This document shows positions 1 through 8,282 of a DNA stretch of 64,000 nucleotides, piece after piece. How positions within the stretch are numbered: position 1 is the first letter of the stretch; each line of letters opens with the position of its first letter. Both the position numbers and the translations under genes were made by a program. Location of the stretch: positions 174,877 through 238,876 of the forward strand of contig JALUTY010000078.1 in assembly GCA_027021615.1 (NCBI GenBank), read 5' to 3'. The notes under the pieces are model-generated. The model searched no databases. It was not told the origin of the DNA and saw only the letters and a program-made list of their open reading frames with translations. Origin of the DNA: a bacterium. GTDB lineage: Bacteria; Desulfobacterota; Deferrisomatia; Deferrisomatales; Deferrisomataceae.

Positions 1-142
1 TCCGGTAGAAGTCGGCCAAGTAGGGGTTCTCGGCGTTGCGCTCGTAGAACGGCCGGATGTGTGGGTACCGGCGGCACAGGAACTCCACCAGGCTGGACTT
101 GCCGCTGCCCATGTTGCCCGCCACCGCGATGTACTTGACCAT
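1..142 (-). CDS. Deoxynucleoside kinase family protein (partial, 3' end outside window)
   Basis: Only the first 47 codons are in the window. The start ATG is at 142 on the minus strand, behind a GGAGA ribosome binding site. A P-loop, GNMGSGKS, lies at residues 9-16 directly after the first beta strand. It is followed by an acidic and aromatic stretch (FYERNAENPYLADFY) typical of the deoxyadenosine/deoxyguanosine kinase family, which phosphorylates salvaged deoxynucleosides in the cytoplasm. The family call rests on the N-terminus alone, and substrate specificity cannot be judged. It is downstream of, and in the same direction as, the response regulator, from which a terminator separates it. 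Confidence 0.7.
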   Translation of the reverse strand, partial: MVKYIAVAGNMGSGKSSLVEFLCRRYPHIRPFYERNAENPYLADFYR

Positions 143-180
143 GGATCTCCGCTGAGATGCCGAGAGGAAAAGGGGGCAGC

Positions 181-206
181 AAAAAGGCCGGCCCCCGGGG
201 CCGGCC
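181..206 (-). terminator. Rho-independent terminator of the response regulator gene
   Basis: On the minus strand a long GC palindrome (GGCCGGCCCC / GGGGCCGGCC type, 186-206) is followed directly by five T (complement of 185-181). It sits 26 bases past the stop of the response regulator and before the kinase gene, so it should end the rex/glycosyltransferase/response regulator transcripts. Confidence 0.75.
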
Positions 207-231
207 TGCGCGCGCCGGGCACCGGAAGGGT

Positions 232-600
232 TCAGTCCTGGGGGATCCTCGCCTCGAGGGCCTGCTGGATCTTCCGCTTGAGCTCCGTCAGATCGGACGA
301 CTTCACCACGTAGTAGTCGGCGGCCACGCTCTTGATGTCCCCCTTGTACGAGCCATAAGCAGAGCACAGGATCACCGGCAGGTCGTAGAACCGGTTGCGG
401 ATCTCCTGGAGCACGTCCAAGCCGCTCACGTCCACCATCTTGATGTCGAGGATCACCACGTCGGGTCGGAACGACTCCACGTGCTCTACGATGTTCCGCC
501 CGGTCTCCAGGGCGCACACCTCGTGCCCCTCGTCCTCGAGCTCCAGCGTGTAGAGGGTGCGGATGTGTTCCTCGTCGTCCACGATCAGGATCCGGGCCAC
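232..600 (-). CDS. Single-domain response regulator (CheY-like receiver)
   Basis: This 122-residue protein is a stand-alone receiver domain without an output domain. The acidic pocket (DDE at 8-10), the phospho-acceptor Asp52 in VILDIKM, Ser80 in place of the usual Thr, and Lys100 are all present. Such proteins relay phosphate from a histidine kinase to another protein or bind a target directly. It lies downstream of the glycosyltransferase on the same strand with a gap of 27 bases, so co-transcription is likely. No kinase partner is adjacent. The Tyr-Tyr after the fifth strand region (DYYVVK) is atypical but keeps the switch lysine. Confidence 0.85.
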   Translation of the reverse strand: MARILIVDDEEHIRTLYTLELEDEGHEVCALETGRNIVEHVESFRPDVVILDIKMVDVSGLDVLQEIRNRFYDLPVILCSAYGSYKGDIKSVAADYYVVKSSDLTELKRKIQQALEARIPQD

Positions 601-627
601 GTCCTCCTCCTTTCCGACGGATGCGGG

Positions 628-1845
628 TCAGGCGCCCCAGCGCTCGACCAGGTACGGCTTGGCGTCCTCAAACACCAGGCACTGGTCCTCCACGTACTCC
701 TCGGCCTGGCGAAGCGCCATCCCCTCGGTGGATCGCACGAACGACAGGGTGCGGCCGAAGTACAGGGGCGCCAGGGAGTCCAGCAGCTCCTTTCGGGGCA
801 GCACCCGGTCGCGATGGGCTACCGCCATGTCGTAGAGCACGTGGGCCCACAGGGGGATCGGGAACTCGAAGTGGGTGGGCTCGAGCTCCTGCACCTCCGC
901 GAGCTTGGCGTAGGTGGCCGGCGCAAGGGCCTCCTTCCACGCGGCGTCGTAGCGATCGGCCCCCTCCCGGAACTTCTGGTACAGGGCGTCCACGTTTACG
1001 TTGACCGGCGGCGGCTGCTCCGTCTCGCCCAAACCGAAGCCGAAGATCGCCGTGGGGCGGCTGCGGCGGACCTCGCGCCAGAACGGGGCGAACGGCTCCA
1101 TCAGGTGGAAGATGGTTCCCACCACCTGGCGGAACATGGGGCCCAGGCTCGCCGCCGGATCCTTGGGCCGGTGGATCTTGGGTCGGCCCAGGAACGCCTG
1201 GGTGATGGGTTTGCGAAAGTACATGGCAAGGGTGGTCATCCAGATGTCGATGCCGAACTGGGCTACGTCGTCGTTCCAGGTCTCGTGCTCCAGGTAGAAC
1301 CGGGCCAGCTCCCCCGAGAACCCGAAGTCCCCGCCGATGGGTTGGCGCACTCGCCGGCCGTAGAGGCACCGGGTGAGAGGGTAGGCGATGTTGTTCGTGA
1401 TGGTGCCGTCGTACTTGTGCCGTAGGTACAGGGGGGCCACGAACCCGAAGTCGTCCAGCAGCGGCTCGCCCAGTGCCCTGATCCACCGGGGGGTGATGCT
1501 CTTGAGGTCCGCGTCCACCACCACCACGGCCTGGGCGCCCAGCTCCGTAACCAACCGGAACAGGTTCCGGAAGTTGTTGCCTTTGCCCTTCACCCCTGGG
1601 GGGGTGGACACGTAGATCCGGGGCACCTCGCAGGGGGCGCTGAAAAAAGCGTCCTTGGTATTGTCGGTGCTTGCGTTGTCGCAGTTGACGACCACCGTGC
1701 GGTAGCCCTTGAAGTACTCCTGCAGGCCCAGGGACGCCTGCTGAGTGGGAAACGCGATCGCGTCGGCCTCGTTGTAGCTGGGGATGCCGACCACGATGTC
1801 GGCTTCGGAGACGTTCTCGGGGTTTTCCAGGATCCAGTCGGCCAT
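628..1845 (-). CDS. GT-A fold glycosyltransferase, glucosyl-3-phosphoglycerate/mannosylglycerate synthase-like
   Basis: The 405-residue protein starts with a GT-A nucleotide-sugar domain: GIPSYNEADAI near residues 20-30, NCDNASTDNT near 54-63, GKGNNFRNLF near 87-96, and a metal-binding DAD at 111-113 (VVDADLKS). Downstream it carries an acceptor-side segment with PIGGDFGFSGE and a GIDIWMTT motif, seen in GT78/GT81-type enzymes that make glucosyl- or mannosyl-glycerate solutes. No signal peptide or membrane segment is visible, so it is cytosolic. The start ATG at 1845 follows rex by 11 bases, so both are probably one transcript. The donor and acceptor sugars are inferred from family resemblance only. 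Confidence 0.7.
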   Translation of the reverse strand: MADWILENPENVSEADIVVGIPSYNEADAIAFPTQQASLGLQEYFKGYRTVVVNCDNASTDNTKDAFFSAPCEVPRIYVSTPPGVKGKGNNFRNLFRLVTELGAQAVVVVDADLKSITPRWIRALGEPLLDDFGFVAPLYLRHKYDGTITNNIAYPLTRCLYGRRVRQPIGGDFGFSGELARFYLEHETWNDDVAQFGIDIWMTTLAMYFRKPITQAFLGRPKIHRPKDPAASLGPMFRQVVGTIFHLMEPFAPFWREVRRSRPTAIFGFGLGETEQPPPVNVNVDALYQKFREGADRYDAAWKEALAPATYAKLAEVQELEPTHFEFPIPLWAHVLYDMAVAHRDRVLPRKELLDSLAPLYFGRTLSFVRSTEGMALRQAEEYVEDQCLVFEDAKPYLVERWGA

Positions 1846-1856
1846 CGTGTCCGTCC

Positions 1857-2489
1857 CTACGTTCCGGATGACAGGTGGTACACCAGGTTATCGAACTCGG
1901 TGGTCAGGTCAACTTTTTTCACCTTCACATGCTCCGGCACACTGATCTGAACCGGCGCAAAGTTGAGGATCCCCTTGATGCCGGCCCGCACCGCCGCATC
2001 GGCCGCGTCCTGGGCCGCCTCGGCCGGGGTTGTGACGATCGCGATCTCGATGTGCTTCTCACGGGCCACCCGGGGCAGCTCGTCCAGGTGCTCGATGGGA
2101 ACCCCCGTGGGCAGGAACGTACCCACCTTCTTCGGATCCACGTCGAAGGCGGCCACGAACACGTACCCGTGTTCGGTGAAGCTCCGGTAGCTCGCCAGGG
2201 CCCGGCCCAGGTTTCCCACGCCGATCAGGGCGATGTTGCGCTTCTGATTCAGGCCCAGCACCTTGCGGATGTCGAAGTGGAGCTCCTTCACGTAGTAACC
2301 CACGCCCCGCACCCCGAACTCCCCGAAATAGGTCAGGTCCTTGCGGATCTGAGCCGCGTTGACCCCACATATATCGGCCAGCTCGGCGCTGGAGATTACC
2401 TCGACCCCCTTCCGTTCCAGATCCTTGAGCACCCGCATGTAGATCGAGAGCCGCTTGATGGTGGCTTCGGGAACCTTGGGACTTTGCAT
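1857..2489 (-). CDS. rex: Redox-sensing transcriptional repressor Rex
   Basis: I chose the ATG at 2489 because it has a strong GGAAGGAG ribosome binding site and gives 210 residues, the normal Rex length. An upstream in-frame ATG at 2579 would add 30 basic, unconserved residues. The N-terminal winged helix (residues about 5-80, with a conserved ICGVNAAQIRKDL segment) precedes a Rossmann domain with GVGNLG at 90-95 that binds NAD(H). Rex represses anaerobic energy genes when NADH is low and releases DNA as NADH rises. It is first in a run with a glycosyltransferase. A candidate operator overlaps its own promoter at 2671-2706. Confidence 0.93.
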   Translation of the reverse strand: MQSPKVPEATIKRLSIYMRVLKDLERKGVEVISSAELADICGVNAAQIRKDLTYFGEFGVRGVGYYVKELHFDIRKVLGLNQKRNIALIGVGNLGRALASYRSFTEHGYVFVAAFDVDPKKVGTFLPTGVPIEHLDELPRVAREKHIEIAIVTTPAEAAQDAADAAVRAGIKGILNFAPVQISVPEHVKVKKVDLTTEFDNLVYHLSSGT

Positions 2490-2670
2490 GGATCCCGCTC
2501 CTTCCCCGCTGGGGCCGACCCGAACGATCCATGGGCTTTTCTGCCGCGGCCGCCGATCGTGAGCGTCCAGGGCTTTCATCTGCGGCTCGGCACGGTGCCG
2601 ATCGGACGCCCTGTCGACGGCTTCGCGACGAACGTTCGTGGATCATCCAGGCTCGAGAATCGCCGGTTGC

Positions 2671-2706
2671 TTGTGAAGCGTAATAACAAACAAACGCTGT
2701 TGTCAA
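2671..2706 (-). promoter_or_regulatory. Putative rex promoter with overlapping Rex operator
   Basis: On the minus strand TTGACA (2706-2701) is followed after 15 bases by TATTAC (2685-2680). Over the -10 lies TTGTTATTACGCTTCACAA (2689-2671), an imperfect copy of the Rex palindrome TTGTGAA-N4-TTCACAA with one extra spacer base. The position fits autoregulation. The 15-base promoter spacer and the palindrome's extra base lower certainty. Confidence 0.5.
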
Positions 2707-2716
2707 ACCCCGGGTC

Positions 2717-2746
2717 TTTGGTGGACGGGGAGGCCGGTGGTATGGT
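2717..2746 (+). promoter_or_regulatory. Weak candidate promoter for the CpoB-like gene
   Basis: TTTGGT (2717-2722), an 18-base spacer and TATGGT (2741-2746) lie about 80 bases before the GTG start at 2829. The segment is divergent from the rex promoter, so the 2490-2828 gap holds both start regions. The match is modest. Confidence 0.3.
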
Positions 2747-2828
2747 ATGCCCGTTCCGGTGCGCGACCGGGCGCGTCGGGGGGCGGCGCCGCCGAGGGAA
2801 TCACCCTTGATCGGGAGGTCGGAAACCC

Positions 2829-3530
2829 GTGAACACCGCTACGAAGTTTCTCGCTGTAACGGTCGTTGCGCTCGGATTGGGGGGGTGCGCCGCCGCCCCG
2901 CCCAAGGATCAACCGCCGGCCTGGGAGGCCCGGGTACGGGAGCTGGAGCAGGGAAGAGCCCGGCTGGAGCTGCGGCTGGACGAGATGAATCGGGTCCTCC
3001 TGGGGCTGCGAGAGCGGCTGGATGCCCTGGATGCCCGGCTTGAGTCGTTGGAGCGGGTGGCCGAAAAGAAACCGAGCGCTGCGCCCGGGCCCCGGCTCAA
3101 GGTGGTGAAGCTGGAGCCGCCCCAGGCCGCGCCCAAGCCCCGCACCGACCTGTCCGAGCCGGCCGACCTGTACCGCCGGGCGTTCAACGCGTACCGCGAG
3201 GGACGTTACGGCGCGGCCATCCTGGACTTCGAGGAGTTCGTCCAGCGCTACCCGGAACACGAGTACGCGGACAACGCCCAGTACTGGATCGGCGAGTGCT
3301 ACTACTCCCAAGGCCAGTACGAACAGGCGATCGTGGAGTTCCAGAAGGTGGTGGATCGGTACGGCCACGAGCCCAAGGCGCCCGACGCCCTGCTGAAGAT
3401 GGGGCTGGCCTATGACCGGCTGGGCGAGGCCGACAAGGCCCGGGTGTTCTGGACTCGGGTGGTGGAGCGATATCCCCAGGCGGACGCGGCCCGGGAGGCC
3501 CGAAGACGGCTCCAGGGCGAGGAGGAGTGA
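2829..3530 (+). CDS. Tol-Pal associated CpoB/YbgF-like TPR lipoprotein
   Basis: The 233-residue protein starts at GTG 2829. It has a lipoprotein signal (hydrophobic run ending in GLGGC, lipidated Cys near residue 20), a charged heptad-rich coiled coil at about 35-80, and C-terminal TPR units from about 115 (paired NAQYWIGECYYSQGQYEQAI and LLKMGLAYDRLGEADKA segments). This is the plan of CpoB/YbgF, which links Tol-Pal constriction with peptidoglycan synthesis in the periplasm. Most CpoB proteins are cleaved rather than lipidated, so the lipobox is a variation. No tol or pal genes are adjacent. It overlaps the LysM gene by four bases. Confidence 0.75.
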   Translation: MNTATKFLAVTVVALGLGGCAAAPPKDQPPAWEARVRELEQGRARLELRLDEMNRVLLGLRERLDALDARLESLERVAEKKPSAAPGPRLKVVKLEPPQAAPKPRTDLSEPADLYRRAFNAYREGRYGAAILDFEEFVQRYPEHEYADNAQYWIGECYYSQGQYEQAIVEFQKVVDRYGHEPKAPDALLKMGLAYDRLGEADKARVFWTRVVERYPQADAAREARRRLQGEEE

Positions 3531-4588
3531 GCGTGAGGGCACGGATCGTTTGCGCGACGGCGGTGTGGGTGTGGGCCGCTCTGACCGTGGGCGCGGCCGA
3601 GCCCCCGTATCGGGTGGCGCCCGGGGACACCCTGTGGGACCTGTCGGGCCGGCAGTGGAACGATCCGTCCCTGTGGCCCGAGCTGTGGGCCATGAACCCC
3701 CACATCCGCAACCCCCATTGGATCTTCCCGGGTGAGGAGATTCGGTTTGATCGGCCGGCCGGCCCGCCCGCCCAGATCGAGACACGGCTCGTCCGGCTGC
3801 CGGTGGAGCGGCTCGCGCCCCCTGCCGGGGGTGGGGCAGCGACCGAGCCCGCCGGGGCACCGGCCCCGAAGTGGGCCACCCCGGCCGCGGGGGCGGAGGG
3901 AGCCGCCCGGCCCGGGTACCGGTTCGCCCGGGCCCGGACCCAGGACTTCATCTCGTCCCACCCCCTGCCCCGGTTGGGCACCGTGGACACCCGGGCACAG
4001 AGGAAGGTGGTCTACGCCCCCGGCGAGGAGATCGAGATCGCCTGGGCCTCTGGCCCGGCGCCCGGGCCGGGTACCCGGCTCACGGCGTTCGACGACCGCC
4101 AGGAGGTGCTCCATCCCCGCAACGGCGAGCCGGTGGGCCGATATGTCCGGATCCTGGCCCACCTGGAGGTGGTTTCGTCCGGCGGGGGACGAGCCGTCGC
4201 CAAGATCGTGGAGGGATACGATGCCGTGGAGAACGGGGCCGGGGTCATGGTGTACCGGCCGCCCCCTGGAGAGGTCGTGCCGGTTCCCACTGCCCGGGGG
4301 GTGGAGGGGGTGGTTCTGCGGGGCCAGCCCGACCGGAGCGTGTACGGGGACCAGGACCTGATCTTCCTGGACCGGGGCCAGATCCACGGGGTCGAGCGGG
4401 GGCTTGTGGTGGAGTTCCCCCCGGGCGGTGCCATGCAGAGCGCCCAGGGGACGGTGGACCTGAGCACTCCCCTGGCCCGGGCCGTCGTGATCGGGGTGGA
4501 GGACAAGACCTCCTCGGCCGTGGTGGTGGAGAGCCGAGCCGCCCTAGAGCCCGGGGATCGGTTCCTTGCCGCCGGCGTTTCTCCTTGA
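3527..4588 (+). CDS. Exported LysM domain protein
   Basis: The protein has up to 353 residues, starting at GTG 3527 inside the previous stop (GTGA); a second GTG at 3533 is also possible. A signal peptide is followed at once by a LysM domain (YRVAPGDTLWDLSGRQW, with PHIRNPHWIFPGEEI) that should bind peptidoglycan. The remainder is Pro/Ala-rich, then a beta-rich domain with no motif I recognise. The same architecture (LysM next to a CpoB-like protein) suggests a cell-wall anchored envelope factor. Its stop overlaps the -35 of the ffh promoter. Confidence 0.7.
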   Translation: MSVRARIVCATAVWVWAALTVGAAEPPYRVAPGDTLWDLSGRQWNDPSLWPELWAMNPHIRNPHWIFPGEEIRFDRPAGPPAQIETRLVRLPVERLAPPAGGGAATEPAGAPAPKWATPAAGAEGAARPGYRFARARTQDFISSHPLPRLGTVDTRAQRKVVYAPGEEIEIAWASGPAPGPGTRLTAFDDRQEVLHPRNGEPVGRYVRILAHLEVVSSGGGRAVAKIVEGYDAVENGAGVMVYRPPPGEVVPVPTARGVEGVVLRGQPDRSVYGDQDLIFLDRGQIHGVERGLVVEFPPGGAMQSAQGTVDLSTPLARAVVIGVEDKTSSAVVVESRAALEPGDRFLAAGVSP

Positions 4589-4614
4589 CACCTTCTTGAC
4601 GCCTTCCCTATAGT
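4585..4614 (+). promoter_or_regulatory. Sigma-70 type promoter for ffh and the ribosomal operon
   Basis: TTGACA (4585-4590), an 18-base spacer and TATAGT (4609-4614) lie 62 bases before the ffh ATG. No other strong promoter is visible before gyrA, so this may drive ffh-rpsP-rimM-trmD-rplS. Confidence 0.65.
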
Positions 4615-4675
4615 CCCCGTTTCCGAAAAATCTGGGGGACGCTTGAGCTGTGCGCTCGGGCCGGGGCTTCTGCGC

Positions 4676-6034
4676 ATGTTCGATTCGCTGTCCGAAAAGC
4701 TGAGCGGCGTGTTCCGTTCGTTGCGGGGCAAGGGCCGTCTGGGTGAGAAGGACATCCAGGCGGCGCTGCGGGAGGTGCGCCTCGCGCTTCTGGAAGCCGA
4801 CGTGCACTACCGGGTGGTGCGCCGGTTCGTGGAGGCGGTGCGGGAGCGCGCCCAGGGCCAGGAGGTGATGCGGAGCCTCACCCCGGCCCAGACGGTGATC
4901 AAGATCGTCCACGCCGAGCTCGTCCGGATGATGGGCGAGCAGGTGGCCCCCTTGGCCGTGGCCGGAAAACCCCCCGTGCCGGTGATGCTGGTGGGGCTCC
5001 AGGGATCGGGTAAGACGACCACCGCTGGCAAGCTGGCGCTCCATCTGAAGCGCAAGGCGGGCCGGGATCCCTATCTGGTGCCGGCCGACGTGTACCGTCC
5101 CGCGGCCATCGACCAGCTCCAGAAGGTGGCGTCGGACGCGGGCGTGGCCGCGTACCCCTCGCGACCCGATCAGGATCCGACGGAGATCTGCCGGGCCGCC
5201 CTGGAGGAGGCCCGCAAGGGAGGGTACGACACGCTCATCGTGGACACCGCGGGGCGGCTCCACGTGGACGAGGAGCTCATGGACGAGCTCCGCCGGCTGA
5301 AGGAGCTCCTGGAGCCCCGGGAGATCCTGCTCGTGGCCGACGCCATGACGGGCCAGGACGCGGTGAACGTGGCCAAGGCGTTCGATGAGGCCGTGGGCAT
5401 CACGGGGGTGGTCCTGACCAAGGCGGACGGCGACGCTCGCGGTGGCGCGGCCCTGTCGATCCAGGCCGTCACCCAGCGGCCCATCAAGCTGGTGGGCGTG
5501 GGCGAGAAGCTCGATGCCATCGAGGTGTTCCACCCCGAGCGGATGGCGTCGCGCATCCTGGGCATGGGCGACGTGATGAGCCTCATCGAGAAGGCCGAGC
5601 AGGCCATCGACGAGGGCTCGGCCAAGGAGCTGGAGGAGAAGCTCCGGTCCAACCGGTTCACCTTGGAGGACTTCCGTGATCAGCTGCGCATGCTGCGCAA
5701 ACTGGGCAGCCTGGAGGACCTGCTCAAGATGGTGCCCGGAATGGGGCAGGCGAAGAACCTCCGGGTGGACGAGCGGGAGCTCGTCAGGGTGATCGCGATC
5801 GTGGACAGCATGACCCCGGAGGAGCGGCGTCGCCCCGAGATCCTGAACGCCAGCCGCCGCCGCCGGATCGCCCGGGGCAGCGGCACCCGGGTCGAGGACG
5901 TGAACCGCCTGATCCGCCGCTACCAGGACGCCCGGAAGATGATGAAGCGGATGGGAGTGCTCGGTATGGGCCGGAAGGGCGGGAGCAAGAAGAAAAAGAG
6001 GCGGGGCAGCTGGCTGCCTCGCCTTCCGATGTGA
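4676..6034 (+). CDS. ffh: Signal recognition particle protein Ffh
   Basis: I place the start at ATG 4676, which gives the canonical N-terminus MFDSLSEKLSGVF and 452 residues; the frame stays open further upstream without conservation. The N domain covers residues 1-95. The G domain has GLQGSGKTT at 107-115, DTAGR at 190-194 and a TKADGDARGG segment. The C-terminal M domain is Met-rich (MLRKLGSLEDLLKMVPGM and MMKRMGVLGMG) and binds 4.5S RNA and signal sequences. With FtsY it targets nascent membrane proteins to SecYEG. It leads an operon with rpsP, rimM, trmD and rplS, the usual bacterial order. Confidence 0.97.
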   Translation: MFDSLSEKLSGVFRSLRGKGRLGEKDIQAALREVRLALLEADVHYRVVRRFVEAVRERAQGQEVMRSLTPAQTVIKIVHAELVRMMGEQVAPLAVAGKPPVPVMLVGLQGSGKTTTAGKLALHLKRKAGRDPYLVPADVYRPAAIDQLQKVASDAGVAAYPSRPDQDPTEICRAALEEARKGGYDTLIVDTAGRLHVDEELMDELRRLKELLEPREILLVADAMTGQDAVNVAKAFDEAVGITGVVLTKADGDARGGAALSIQAVTQRPIKLVGVGEKLDAIEVFHPERMASRILGMGDVMSLIEKAEQAIDEGSAKELEEKLRSNRFTLEDFRDQLRMLRKLGSLEDLLKMVPGMGQAKNLRVDERELVRVIAIVDSMTPEERRRPEILNASRRRRIARGSGTRVEDVNRLIRRYQDARKMMKRMGVLGMGRKGGSKKKKRRGSWLPRLPM

Positions 6035-6097
6035 GAGCGTGACGGAGCCGGGCCCCCCGGGTCCGGCCGTGACCGAACCTCGTGAGGAGTGAACCCC

Positions 6098-6379
6098 ATG
6101 GCTGTACGCATCCGATTGGCTCGCCACGGCGCCAAGAAGCGTCCCTTCTACCGGATCGTGGCGGCGTCTTCCGAGGCGCCCCGGGACGGGCGGTTCCTGG
6201 AGGTGCTGGGCACCTACAACCCCCTGACCGATCCCGCCACCATCGAGGTGAAGGAGGACCGGGTCCTGTACTGGCTCGAGAACGGGGCCAAGGCGTCCGA
6301 CACCGTGGTGAGCCTGCTGCGCAAGACCGGGGTGTGGGCCAAGGCCCACGCCAAGCGGCCGGAGGCCTCGGGCTCGTAA
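6098..6379 (+). CDS. rpsP: 30S ribosomal protein S16
   Basis: The 93-residue protein starts at ATG 6098 ([11 protein letters not shown]), eight bases after GAGGAG. A GTG at 6089 would add three residues. The sequence shows the standard S16 features: [20 protein letters not shown], then GTYNPL, then a C-terminal helix. It helps 30S assembly. It lies between ffh and rimM. The KH-domain gene khpA that often follows rpsP is absent here, since rimM starts only 18 bases later. Confidence 0.97.
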   Translation: MAVRIRLARHGAKKRPFYRIVAASSEAPRDGRFLEVLGTYNPLTDPATIEVKEDRVLYWLENGAKASDTVVSLLRKTGVWAKAHAKRPEASGS

Positions 6380-6397
6380 GCCCCCAGGGCATCTGCC

Positions 6398-6913
6398 GTG
6401 ACCCGGATCCGCCACGTCGCCGTCGGCCGGATCGGCCGGCCCCACGGGGTGCGGGGCGAGGTGCGGGTCGACCCCCGGGGAAACCTGCCCCGGGGCCTGC
6501 AGGGATACACCCGCTTCTACGTGGACCGGGGCCGGGGGCCGGAGCCGATCCGGGTGGAGCACCACCGGCTTCACGGCCGGCTCGTGCTCGTCAAGTTCGA
6601 GGGGTACGACACCCCCGAGGCCGCGCGGGATCTGACCCACGCGGTCCTGTATGTGGACCGCTCCGAGCTGCCCCCCCTGGGTGAAGGGGAGTACTACCAT
6701 GTCGACCTGCCGGGCTGCGAGGTGGCGGACGAACAGGGCCGGATCCTGGGCACGGTGGTCGACGTGTTTGACTCGGGCGCCCACGACGTGTTGGTGATCC
6801 GGGCCGGGCAAGGGCGGGAATGGATGCTCCCGGTGGTCAGACAGTGGGTCTTGGAGATCGCCCCCGAGGCGGGGCGGATCGTGGTGCGGGTGCCGGAGGG
6901 GCTCCGGGGCTGA
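6398..6913 (+). CDS. rimM: 16S rRNA processing factor RimM
   Basis: The protein has 171 residues from GTG 6398. The N-terminal beta barrel carries VGRIGRPHGVRGEVRV, and the C-terminal PRC-barrel has YYHVDLPGCEV and GTVVDVFDSGAHDVLVI. RimM binds S19 and assists maturation of the 30S head. It is sandwiched between rpsP and trmD as in most bacteria, and its stop overlaps the probable trmD start. Confidence 0.95.
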   Translation: MTRIRHVAVGRIGRPHGVRGEVRVDPRGNLPRGLQGYTRFYVDRGRGPEPIRVEHHRLHGRLVLVKFEGYDTPEAARDLTHAVLYVDRSELPPLGEGEYYHVDLPGCEVADEQGRILGTVVDVFDSGAHDVLVIRAGQGREWMLPVVRQWVLEIAPEAGRIVVRVPEGLRG

Positions 6914-7653
6914 CCGTCCACGTCGTCACCCTGTTCCCTGGGTTCTTTCGGGGGCCCCTGGAGGAGGGGATCCTGGGACGGGCGGTGACGGAGGGCCGGA
7001 TCCGGGTGAACCTGCTGGATCTCCGCCCGTTCGGCGAGGGCCGCCATCGGGTCACCGACGACTACCCCTTCGGCGGCGGCGCGGGCATGGTCATGAAGCC
7101 CGGGCCGGTGGTGGACGCCATTGAGCGGGTGCGCCGGGCCGACGCGGACACCCGGGTGGTCCTGCTCACGCCCCAGGGCCGGTCGTTCCGCCAGGAGGTG
7201 GCCCGGGAGTTCGCCGGGGCCGGCAGCCTGACCCTGGTCTGTGGCCGGTACGAGGGGTTCGATGAGCGGATCCGGGCCTTCTGCGACGACGAGGTGTCGG
7301 TGGGGGACTACGTGTTGATGGGGGGGGAGGCCGCGGCCTGGGTCGTGATCGAGGCCACGGCCCGGCTGGTCCCCGGAGTGCTGGGGGATGCCGCCTCGCC
7401 CGAGGACGAGAGCCTGTCGGCCGGCCTGCTGGAGTATCCCCAGTACACCAGGCCCAGGGAGTTCCGGGGGTTGCGGGTGCCCGACGTGCTGCTGTCGGGC
7501 CACCACGGCGAGATCGCCGCGTGGCGGCGGAGGCAGGCGGTGATCCGCACGGCGCAGCGCCGCCCGGACCTCCTGAAACGGGCCGACCTCTCGGACGAGG
7601 AGCGGGAACTGGCCCGAAGGGTCCTGCGGGGAGAGACGGTTGACGAGGGCTAA
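6910..7653 (+). CDS. trmD: tRNA (guanine-N1)-methyltransferase TrmD
   Basis: TrmD methylates G37 of tRNAs using SAM through a deep trefoil knot. Clear motifs are VTLFPGFF at the N-terminus, DDYPFGGGAGMVMKPGPV, LVCGRYEGFDERI and SVGDYVLMGGEAAA. Conservation begins about two residues after codon 6910, where no ATG, GTG or TTG is in frame. The only nearby option is CTG at 6910 overlapping the rimM stop as CTGA. The next in-frame canonical start, ATG 6820, would add 30 unconserved residues overlapping rimM. I therefore mark 6910 as the likely start (247 residues). Confidence 0.9.
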   Translation: MTVHVVTLFPGFFRGPLEEGILGRAVTEGRIRVNLLDLRPFGEGRHRVTDDYPFGGGAGMVMKPGPVVDAIERVRRADADTRVVLLTPQGRSFRQEVAREFAGAGSLTLVCGRYEGFDERIRAFCDDEVSVGDYVLMGGEAAAWVVIEATARLVPGVLGDAASPEDESLSAGLLEYPQYTRPREFRGLRVPDVLLSGHHGEIAAWRRRQAVIRTAQRRPDLLKRADLSDEERELARRVLRGETVDEG

Positions 7654-8239
7654 CGGGGCCCTGGCCCTGGTGCACCACCCGGTGCTCGACCGCACCGGCG
7701 GGGTGGTGGCCACGGCCGTGACGCCGCTGGACGTGCACGACCTGGCCCGACTGGCCGCCACCTACGGGCTGGGGGGGCTGTACGTGGTCACCCCCCTTCG
7801 GGCCCAGACCGAGTTGCTGGAGCGTTTGCTCCGCCACTGGGTGCAGGGGGCCGGGGGCCGGGCCAACCCCTGGCGGCGCCGGGCCCTGGAAGGGGTTCGG
7901 CTGGTGAGTGGGCTGGACAAGGCCGTGGCCGACCTGGGAGCGCGGTGGGGCGGCCGGCCCTGGGTGCTCGCCACCTCGGCCCGCCGGGAGGGGGACCGGG
8001 TCGGGTTCGGGGAGGCCCGGCAGCGATTGGACGGGCCGGGGGCAGGGTGCCTCGTCGTGTTCGGAACGGGATGGGGCCTGGCCCCCGAGGCGTACGAGGC
8101 GTGCGACGACGTGCTCGAGCCGGTGGATGCGGGGTTTGGGTACAATCACCTTTCGGTGCGATCCGCCGCCTCGATCGTGGTGGACCGGCTGTTCGGGGTA
8201 CGCGCCCCCCCGGCGCCGGGGCGAGATCGACACGGGTGA
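7640..8239 (+). CDS. SPOUT-class RNA methyltransferase linked to TrmD
   Basis: This 199-residue protein from TTG 7640 overlaps the end of trmD by 14 bases. It resembles the SAM-dependent RNA methyltransferase family typified by the Thermotoga Tm1570 protein, found next to or fused with TrmD. Family-like segments are [29 protein letters not shown] at the N-terminus, a central [12 protein letters not shown] that would form the SAM-binding knot, and a C-terminal [26 protein letters not shown]. The exact RNA target is unknown. Its position between trmD and rplS is the family's usual one. Confidence 0.82.
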   Translation: MTRANGALALVHHPVLDRTGGVVATAVTPLDVHDLARLAATYGLGGLYVVTPLRAQTELLERLLRHWVQGAGGRANPWRRRALEGVRLVSGLDKAVADLGARWGGRPWVLATSARREGDRVGFGEARQRLDGPGAGCLVVFGTGWGLAPEAYEACDDVLEPVDAGFGYNHLSVRSAASIVVDRLFGVRAPPAPGRDRHG

Positions 8240-8282
8240 CCCGCGGCGCGGCCGGGGGTCTGGAAACCAGAAGGAGTCAGCC

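Noticed and set aside
4544..6811. A 755-residue open frame on the minus strand across ffh, rpsP and rimM
   Set aside because: It is antisense to genes with unmistakable motifs, and its His/Leu/Gly/Arg-rich translation is typical of reverse frames in high-GC DNA.
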